Positions 54,578 to 62,000 of a stretch of 64,000 nt of DNA are shown in pieces. The translations under genes were made by a program, and so were the position numbers. Every line of letters starts with the position of its first letter. Position 1 is the first letter of the stretch. Location: NCBI GenBank assembly GCA_963850765.1, contig CAWKMN010000009.1, positions 62,001 through 126,000 of the forward strand, read 5' to 3'. The stretch comes from CAWKMN01 sp963850765. GTDB lineage: Bacteria; Chloroflexota; Anaerolineae; Aggregatilineales; Aggregatilineaceae. The notes beneath the pieces were generated by a model. That model had not been told where the DNA came from and ran no database searches. It saw only the letters and a program-made list of their open reading frames with translations.

Positions 54578-55834
54578 ATGGCAGAACTCTTTTTTGCGCT
54601 CGGCTTTATTCTCATCACCGCCAAAGCCGCGAGTTATCTCAGCGTGCGGCTCGGCCAGCCATCGATGGTCGGCGCGTTGATCGCGGGGATTCTCCTGGGG
54701 CCGGGCGTCCTAGACTTCACCTCCTGGCCGGTCTTCAGCCAGAACCAGGGTCCGATGATCGCGGCCATCGCGGAATTCGGCTTCCTGATGCTGGTCTTCA
54801 GCGCCGGGCTGGAACTGCGTTTTGTCGATCTGGTCAGACTGGGGCGGGTGGTGTTCCTCAGCGGGTGGCTGGGCGTGATCGTCACCATGCTGGCCGTGCC
54901 CCCCTTGATGCTGCTGGCCGGGTTCGAGACAAATGTCGCGCTGTTCGTCGGTGTCGCCCTGGCCGGGACCGGCAACGGCGTCGCGGCGCAGATCGTGCTC
55001 GAAATGGACATGATCCGCTCGAAAGTCGGGATCGCGCTGCTGTATGCTGCCATGATCGACGACATCCTGATCATGTGTATGCTGTCGATCCTGGTGGCGT
55101 TTGACGAGATGGGCGCGCTGGTGGTGAGCGACGCGATCCAGGTCATCGTACAGGTCACGGCGTTTATCATCGTGGCGACCGCCGCCGGCTGGTTCGTGCT
55201 GCCCTGGCTGGCTGAGCGGATCGACGCACTGCCCATCCAGGCAGGCGCGCTCGTGTTCGCGGTTGCGTCCGTCCTGCTGCTCGGTTGGGCGGCGGACAAA
55301 ATTGGCGGGATGGCTCCCATCTCTGGCGCGTTTATCGCCGGGTTGTGCCTGGGGCGCGTCCGTGACTCGGTGCATGGCAAGATCGAGCAGGGAGTTGGGA
55401 TACTCAACGAGGGACTGCTGATCCCGGTATTTCTGATTAACCTGGGGCTTCGCACGGATATACGCGCGCTCCACGCCGACAGCGCGGGATTGATTCTCGC
55501 ACTGCTGGTGACGGCCATCCTCACCAAGCTGATCGGCTGCGGGATCGGCGCGCGGCTGGGCGGTTTTGATGCGCGCTCGGCGCTGCACATGGCGATTGGC
55601 ATGGTGCCGCGTGGCGCGGTAGGATTGGCGATTGGCTCGGTGGGCCTCGGCTCCGGCCTGATGCCGGAGAGCTTATTTCCCCAGATTGTGCTGGTCATCC
55701 TGGGCACCACGATCATCGCGCCGCCGTTTGTGCGCCGGATGAATTTGCGGCTGGAGCCGTTATCGGAGCCGGTGCGCGCGGAACCGCGAGTTTTCACCGC
55801 CGATGGTGCGGAGAGCGTAGAAGATTTCGTTTAG
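54578..55834 (+). CDS. monovalent cation:proton antiporter, CPA2 family
   Basis: 418 residues, about 12 helices: GQPSMVGALIAGILLGPGVL, FLMLVFSAGLELRFVDLVRL, ALAGTGNGVAAQIVLEMDMI, ALLYAAMIDDILIMCMLSIL (Asp pair in helix 5, the ion site), ISGAFIAGLCLGRVRDS, AIGMVPRGAVGLAIGSVGLG. This is a Kef/NhaS3-like transporter without a C-terminal RCK domain. ATG 54578 is preferred; the longer frame from 54398 is translated repeat DNA. A possible -10 (TACAAT, 54534-54539) lies upstream. Confidence 0.9.
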   Translation: MAELFFALGFILITAKAASYLSVRLGQPSMVGALIAGILLGPGVLDFTSWPVFSQNQGPMIAAIAEFGFLMLVFSAGLELRFVDLVRLGRVVFLSGWLGVIVTMLAVPPLMLLAGFETNVALFVGVALAGTGNGVAAQIVLEMDMIRSKVGIALLYAAMIDDILIMCMLSILVAFDEMGALVVSDAIQVIVQVTAFIIVATAAGWFVLPWLAERIDALPIQAGALVFAVASVLLLGWAADKIGGMAPISGAFIAGLCLGRVRDSVHGKIEQGVGILNEGLLIPVFLINLGLRTDIRALHADSAGLILALLVTAILTKLIGCGIGARLGGFDARSALHMAIGMVPRGAVGLAIGSVGLGSGLMPESLFPQIVLVILGTTIIAPPFVRRMNLRLEPLSEPVRAEPRVFTADGAESVEDFV

Positions 55835-55854
55835 AAGGTATCCGCCAAGTCGTT

Positions 55855-55970
55855 TTACCCCTCCCTAAATCCCTCCCCGCACGCGGAGAGGGACTTGACC
55901 GCTCCCCTTTCTCCGTTTACGGGAGAAGGGGTGCCGACCGAAGGTCGGACGGGGGATAGGGGTAAACGCT
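55855..55970. repeat. TTTACCCCTCCC family repeat upstream of the kinase gene
   Basis: TTTACCCCTCCCTAAATCCC (55854-55873), CGCACGCGGAGAGGGACTTG, GCCGACCGAAGGTCGGACGG (55931-55950), GGATAGGGGTAAA to 55967; outer ends inverted. Confidence 0.75.
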
Positions 55971-55998
55971 CCGTACACGCTCCAAGAAAAGGGGAACT

Positions 55999-57598
55999 GT
56001 GGAAGCTGAAATCAAATCTCGCTATAACGACCGGATCTTGCACGAAGCCATGCGGCGCTATGGGATCGCGCCGGACTGTATCCGCCTGCTGGACGGCTTC
56101 GAGAGTTTCATCTACGAATTCGCGCGCAACGGCGGCGAGTACATCCTGCGTATCGGGCACAGCCGCCGCCGCTCGGTGGACCTGATCCGGGGCGAGGTGG
56201 ACTGGATCAACCATCTGGCGCGGGGTGGGGCGGGCGTCGCGCGGGCGATCCTGTCCGCAGAGCGGCGCGCTGGTGGAGTGCATCGACGACGATCAGGGCG
56301 GGCAGTTTCTCGCCACCGCGTTTGTCAAGGCGCAGGGCCGCCCCGCCGGGGAATATGGCTGGTCCCCGGCGCTGTACGAGCACTACGGGCAGGTCTTGGG
56401 CCGCATTCATGCGTTATCGCATGACTATACGCCCGCTGATCCGGCCTGGAAGCGCCCGGAGTGGGACGCACCCGGCAATCTCGACGTGGATCGCTGGCTG
56501 CCGCCGTCAGAGGCGCGCGCACTGGAACGGTTCCGTCAGATCAAAGCGCATCTCGACGCGCTGCCCCGTGACGCCGAGTCCTACGGGCTGATCCATCAGG
56601 ACGCGCACCCTGGCAACTTCTTCGTGGATGATGCCGGGCAGATCACGCTGTTCGACTTTGACGACTGCGTGTATGGCTGGTACGTCTACGACATCGCGAT
56701 GGTCGTGTTTTACATGCTGGTGCCGTGGGTCAACGATCCAGAGGGTTTCATCCGCGAATTCATGCCGCGCTTCTGGGCGGGATACCGCCGCGAGTACCCG
56801 CTTGATCCCGCATGGCTGGCCGAAATCCCGTATTTCCTGAAGCTGCGCGAAGTGGATCTCTTCGGTGTGATTTATCGTAGTTTCGATGACGTGAGCCAGA
56901 TCGACCATCCCTGGACCGCCGCCTATATGAAGGATCGGAAAGCGCGCATCGAAAACGACGTCCCGATCGTGGAGTACGATTTTACGTCGGTAGGCATCCG
57001 GCTAGCCTCACCCCCGGCCCCTCTCCACGCCGTGGAGAGGGGAGAACGGCGGCGATTAAGCCCCTCTCCATCAATGCTCTTTAACTTGTTAATCCGGAGA
57101 TCCGGGCGTAGGATGCCCCTAACCCCCGCCCCCTTCCCCCCAGCCAAGCTAGGGGAAGGGGAGAGCCCGCCGCACGGCACCCTCTCCCTGGCTTGGCCGG
57201 GGAGAGGGCAGGGTGAGGGGCGTTATTTCCGGCCCAATTTGTTAACCTGCATACATGGAGAGGGGTTTGGGGTTCGTCACGCCGTCTTCAGCGCCGCCTG
57301 GATCATCAGGAACTCGCCCACGTTCTCTTTCGTCAGCAGCCCGACCAACTGCCCCAGCCGGACCACCGGCATCGTCTGGCAGCCGCATTCCTGCAGCCGC
57401 CGGAATGCCACTTCGAGCATCTCATGCGTATCGGCCATCTCGAAGTCACGCTGCATCACCTCGCTGACCGGCGTATCCTGCCCGCGCGCGTGCAGCGCCT
57501 TGATCAGATCACCGCGCGTCAGCACGCCGACCACTTTGCCGCCATCCACCACCGGGAAATCCTGCTGCGACCCGGCCAGGATCAGCTCGACGGCGTAG
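55999..57598 (+). CDS. aminoglycoside-phosphotransferase-like (APH) kinase, frame break and repeat-derived tail
   Basis: GTG 55999 after AAAAGGGGAA. APH/ChoK fold: YILRIGHSRRRSVDLIRGEV, then, after one surplus base at 56251-56262, SGALVECIDDDQGGQFLATA, FVKAQGRPAGE; catalytic loop GLIHQDAHPGNFFVDD and metal-binding ITLFDFDDCVYGWYVYDIAM. The fold ends near 57000 (VPIVEYDFTSV). The frame then runs on for about 200 codons through repeat DNA (LASPPAPLHAVERGERRRL) to 57598, overlapping the convergent M50 gene by 320 bases. The native stop was probably lost when the repeat arrived. The substrate is unknown; small-molecule kinase such as homoserine or sugar type, resistance not implied. Confidence 0.8.
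57000..57260. repeat. repeat cluster at the APH gene 3' end
   Basis: GCCTCACCCCCGGCCCCTCT...GCCGTGGAGAGGGGAG (57004-57046), a TTTAACTTGTTAATCCGG (57070-57087) matched by CCGGCCCAATTTGTTAACC (57230-57248) as inverted ends, and CCTCTCCCTGGCTTGGCCGG...GAGAGGGCAGGGTGAGGGGC (57180-57222). Confidence 0.7.
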
Positions 57599-58356
57599 GA
57601 CAGCGTATTCTGCGGGGCGAGCGTCTGAAAGCTGGTGAGCATGGCGCGGCTCACCGGGATACCGGCCAGGGAGGATTTCATCTGGGTCATGCTGGCTTCC
57701 TGCGCGGCTCCGATCCACACGAAGAACGCGATAAACAGCAGGAACGGGTTGCTGAACAGCCCGATAAAGCCGAACACGATGGCAATCACCTGCCCCAGAC
57801 TGGCGGCGATCTGCGTGGCGCGGGTGTATTCCATCCGCATGGCGAGCAGCGCCCGCACGACGCGCCCACCGTCCATCGGAAAGGCCGGGATCATATTGAA
57901 GACCACCAGGAAGATGTTCACCACCATCAACCGCTCGACAAACGATCCCTCGCCGACGTCCAGGCTGGACAGCGGCTCAAAGGTGGATGTCACCTGCAAG
58001 ATCACGAACAGCACCGCCGCGATCACGACGTTCACCGCCGGCCCCGCCAGCGCGACCCACAGTTCCTCCACCGGGTTATCGGGCATTTTTTCCAGGCGTG
58101 CCACGCCGCCGATCGGCAGCAGGGTGATGTCGCGCGTTTTGATCCCGTAGCGCCGCGCGGTGAGCGCGTGCCCGTATTCGTGCAGCACGACGCAGGCGAA
58201 CAGCAGCAGAATAAACGCGACGCCCTCGATCACTGCGGCCAGATCGTCGCCGGCTAACCAGTGACTCAGCACAATCCAGCCGATGAGCAGCAGAAACGTC
58301 ACATGCATAAAGACGTCGATGCCGAGAAATTTCCCCAATCGCCACGACCACTTCAT
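57277..58356 (-). CDS. site-2-protease-like M50 metalloprotease with two CBS domains
   Basis: 359 residues. Helix 1 and 2 then VVLHEYGHALTARRYGI (HExxH near residue 62), LPIGGVARLEKMPDNP, LWVALAGPAVNVVIAAVL and, in the third motif helix, FNMIPAFPMDGGRVVRALLA with the metal-binding Asp. C-terminal residues 225-355 hold two CBS modules (TLAPQNTLSYAVELILAG, DFPVVDGGKVVGVLTRGDLI; CGCQTMPVVRLGQLVGLLTK), which usually bind adenine nucleotides. Intramembrane proteolysis with nucleotide sensing is inferred. It overlaps the run-on tail of the convergent APH gene. Confidence 0.93.
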   Translation of the reverse strand: MKWSWRLGKFLGIDVFMHVTFLLLIGWIVLSHWLAGDDLAAVIEGVAFILLLFACVVLHEYGHALTARRYGIKTRDITLLPIGGVARLEKMPDNPVEELWVALAGPAVNVVIAAVLFVILQVTSTFEPLSSLDVGEGSFVERLMVVNIFLVVFNMIPAFPMDGGRVVRALLAMRMEYTRATQIAASLGQVIAIVFGFIGLFSNPFLLFIAFFVWIGAAQEASMTQMKSSLAGIPVSRAMLTSFQTLAPQNTLSYAVELILAGSQQDFPVVDGGKVVGVLTRGDLIKALHARGQDTPVSEVMQRDFEMADTHEMLEVAFRRLQECGCQTMPVVRLGQLVGLLTKENVGEFLMIQAALKTA

Positions 58357-58505
58357 CGTTCTCTACCTCTCTTATCTCCGGCGCGGATCTGCCGTAGACA
58401 GATTATAAGGGTTTGATGGCGGCGTGGTGAGCCGATCGGCATGGTGGGGGCGCAGGGTCGCGGTGCACAAGCGGAGATTGCGTCGGGGAAAATCCGTTTG
58501 GCTCA

Positions 58506-58762
58506 GGTTTTACCCCTCCCTAAATCCCTCCCCGCACGCGGAGAGGGACTTGACCACCGGTGTTTTCCCCTCTCCACTCGGTGAGGAGGGGGCAGGGGGA
58601 GGGGCTTCAAAAGGCGAAAGCCGGCGATAGTGGTCTTAGCGTATTGCGTATGGCTAACCAACCCGCCCCTACAAGCTCCACCTTGTTCGTCACCGGCTCC
58701 CCCTCTCCGCGCGTGGAAAGCGTGCGACCCCGAAGGGGCGTCACGCCGGGGGTCGGGGGGTG
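58506..58762. repeat. repeat cluster upstream of the M50 gene
   Basis: TTTTACCCCTCCCTAAATCC (58508-58527), CGCACGCGGAGAGGGACTTG, CCCCTCTCCACTCGGTGAGG (58567-58586), CCCCCTCTCCGCGCGTGGAA (58700-58719) and GGGGGTCGGGGGGTGAGG. 58357-58505 and 58763-58799 show no gene; the last stretch (CTAACCGCTAATCGCTAACA) is a short tandem pattern. Confidence 0.7.
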
Positions 58763-58799
58763 AGGTAAAGCTAACCGCTAATCGCTAACAGCTAACCGC

Positions 58800-59024
58800 T
58801 CACTCGTCCAACGGCCGGATCTCGCCGCTCTCGCTGACCTGCTGCACGCGCAGTTCGGCCGCGTCCAGAATCGTGCCGCACAGCCGCGCAAGCTCCTGCC
58901 CGCGCGCGTACAGCGTCACCGAGTTATCCAGCGAGAGATCGCCGGATTCAAGCTGCGCCACGATCTCGGCCAGTTGCGCGTAGGCTTCTTCAAACGTCAG
59001 GTTGGGGGGAAGATCGTTACTCAT
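58800..59024 (-). CDS. xseB: exodeoxyribonuclease VII small subunit
   Basis: 74 residues, normal length. The family core is intact: LTFEEAYAQLAEIVAQLESG, DLSLDNSVTLYARGQELARL, CGTILDAAELRV. Small helical subunit that multimerises on XseA to degrade ssDNA. Its ATG overlaps the end of the upstream giant gene by eight bases (ATGAGTAA), so it is translationally coupled to it. xseA is not in the window. Confidence 0.93.
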   Translation of the reverse strand: MSNDLPPNLTFEEAYAQLAEIVAQLESGDLSLDNSVTLYARGQELARLCGTILDAAELRVQQVSESGEIRPLDE

Positions 59025-62000
59025 CAGTCGCTCCCGGCTGGTAGTCGGTCATCGTTTCGCACGTCCATTCCTGCGCCGCGCCCGCCTCGACCCAGGCATC
59101 AAACTCCGCCCCCAGCGTATGATCGCGCGCGGTGGCGAAGTCTTCCTGCGCGGCGTCGGTTTTGCCCTGCATCTGCCGGGCCTGCCCCCGCAGCAGATAC
59201 AGCAGCTTAAAATCGTGGCTGTAGCCGATAGCCCGGTCATAAGCGGTTTCGGCCGCGGCGTAATCCTTCATATTGCAGTAGGTCAGCCCTTCCAGCGTGT
59301 ACAGATCGCCCAGTTCGGTGAGCTCCTGTCCGATCAGCGCTTCAAATTCGGGCTGTTCAAACAGGTGGGTGGTGAACGTGTCGATCTGGCTGATCACGTC
59401 GTCGTACTGGCCGAGCGTGTAATTGGTCGCCGCTGAGAAAAATGGGCCCACGAAGTGCTCCGCGTTTTCACCGTAGACCACCTCCATGGCGCGGTTGGTC
59501 AGTTCGGGATCGGGATACTCGGTGAGGACGGTGTGGAACAGGTCTTGAGCGTCGCTCATTTCGCCCTCGCGCAGCGCGATCATCGACGCGGCGATATAGG
59601 GCAGGTTGCCCGCCGGCTTCAGCGCGATGGATTGACCAAATTCGGCGCGGGCCTGCTCAAGATCGCTCATGCCGTAGTAATAAAACGTCCCGCGCAGGAA
59701 AAACACGAACCAGTCATCGGGGCGAAGCTCGGCCAGCCGGTCATAATTGCGCCGGGCAGTGAGCATGTTTTCTTCGACCGTCCAGAAGAGCGGCATGGCC
59801 CATCCATCCGGCGCGAGCCGCTGGATCGTTTGGGAGGTGTCAGCGTGGCCCTCGTCATTGCCCACCCGCATATACGCCAGGCTGCGGTAGACATAGGGCA
59901 GAGGGTTGTCAGGATTCTGCTCGATCGCGGCGTCAAACTCCTCGATCGCATCGTCGATCGTAGGACCATAAGCGAGCAGCCCTCGATGCAGATGCGCCGC
60001 GAGGCTGTCGCCGTCGATGGTTCCGGTGGGCGCGGTGATGCTCGCGGCCAGCATCATATTCGCGATCACCCGGAACTCGTCCCCGTCGGCGTTCGCCAGG
60101 ATGTTAAACGCATTCAGCACTGCCGGCGCGACCGACTCGCGGCGCTCATCGGTGATCTGCACGCGCACATTGGCGGTTTGTGCGAGCGTGTCATACGGAA
60201 AAACCATGTGGCGGTACGCGCTCGTCGCGCCAACCTGGACTTCCAGTTCCACCTGTTCGGCGGTGTAGCGGCCCCAAACGATAATCTGCGCGTTGACGCG
60301 CTCCGCCACGGCGCGCGCCTCCTCAGCCGACGTGACCACCGCCGGATACTGCCGGACATGCACATTCGCCAGCCGGATCTCTTCCTCGAAGATCTGGCGC
60401 AGATCCTCCGCCACGAAGCGCGCCACGTCCCGCTCGGTCGCGCCGTCCAGCGCTTCGAGATCGGCTACCAGCACCATGTACTGCCCCGGCTCCACCGGCT
60501 CGACTGCCTGGAGCGCGGTTTCATCGATCTCAAAGTCAGCGGCGCCTGCAGCGGCGCTCGCAGCGCGGAAGAACGGATTATCCGGGCTGAAGAAGTTCGC
60601 ACAGCCCAGCGAGCCATCCCGAACGGCGTCCACCAATGGGTCGAACTCCGCGCTGAGGTCGCTTGCTTCGATGGCCGCGAGATCCTCCGCCGCGCCGGAT
60701 TCGTCAGCCTGCTGCAAGCGTGCATCGGCCCGCAGCAGGTGGAGCAGCACAAACCCGGGATCTTTTTCCAGGCCGGTCGCGAAGCTCGTTTCGGCGCTGG
60801 CGAAGTCGCCCAGACCGCAGTACGCGGTGCCCTGCTCCAAATAGATGTCGGACACGTCCGGGTACTGCTCAAGGCCCGCTGCTGTGGCATCGAGCACGGC
60901 GGTGTACTGGCCTAACGTCAGGTTGGTAAAGGCCGACAGCGTGAGCGAGTAGGGACTCAACACCTCGTCGCTGAAGGTCGCCTGGACCAACCGCTGCATG
61001 TAGGTCGGATCGGGGAACTCGGTCAGGACGAGATTGATCACCGCTGCGGCGTCCGCGATGCGGCCCTCGTGCAGCGCCAGCAGCGCGCGGTAAACGTAGG
61101 GGAAACTTGCGGTCGGCTTCAGTTCAATGGATTTATCCAGATCGGCCCGCGCCAGTTCATAACCGTTCGGGATCAGGCCGTTCAGCTCGTAGTAGATCGA
61201 TCCCCGGAAAAAGTAGGGGAACCAGTCGTCCGGGCGCTGCTCGATCACCTGATTGAACAGATCAAGCACCAATTCGTCGGTCGTCATGGTCGCCATGACC
61301 AGCAGGGGCAGCGACCAATCCGGTGGGCCGATGCGCTGCGCGGTCATGGCGTCGCGGCGAGCGTCGTCGAACTGCCCGGCCCGCTGCTTGATGATACTGC
61401 TGTAGATGTAGAGCAGGGCGTTGCCCGCGTCTAATGCCTGCGCTTCCTGCAAATCGGTGAGCGCGGCCGCATCGTTCATCGCCATGGCGATCCGGTGCAT
61501 GTTGGCGGCGACGGTGTTCCCCACCACCTCGGCGGGCGTCACACGGATCACACTCTGCATCTCGGCGGTTCGCAGCGCCTCGAAGCTGTTGCCGTCGGCG
61601 TTGTGCAGGATGTGGAGTATATTCAGCACAAACGGGGCCACCAATTCACGCTGCGGGCTGGTCATGTGGACGCGCACGTTGACCGAGCGCTCCAGCAGAT
61701 CGCGCGGGAACTGCAGATACGGGAAGCCGTCCGTGATGCCCATCTGCACGTTCAGTTCGATCAGGTCGGCGGAGTAGTTGCCCCACACGATGACGGACGC
61801 TCCCGCGGTTTTGGCGGCAAGCTGCGCTTCGTCATCGGACGTGATCATATCGGGATAGAGGCGCACGCGGATATTCGAGTAGGGCACCGTCTGTTCGAGC
61901 GCCCGTTGCAGATCGTCCGCGACAAAGCGCGCCGGCTGATCCGTCTCTTCCGCGCCGCTCAGGGGTTCCAGCGGGGCGACCAGCACCATGTATTCGCCCG

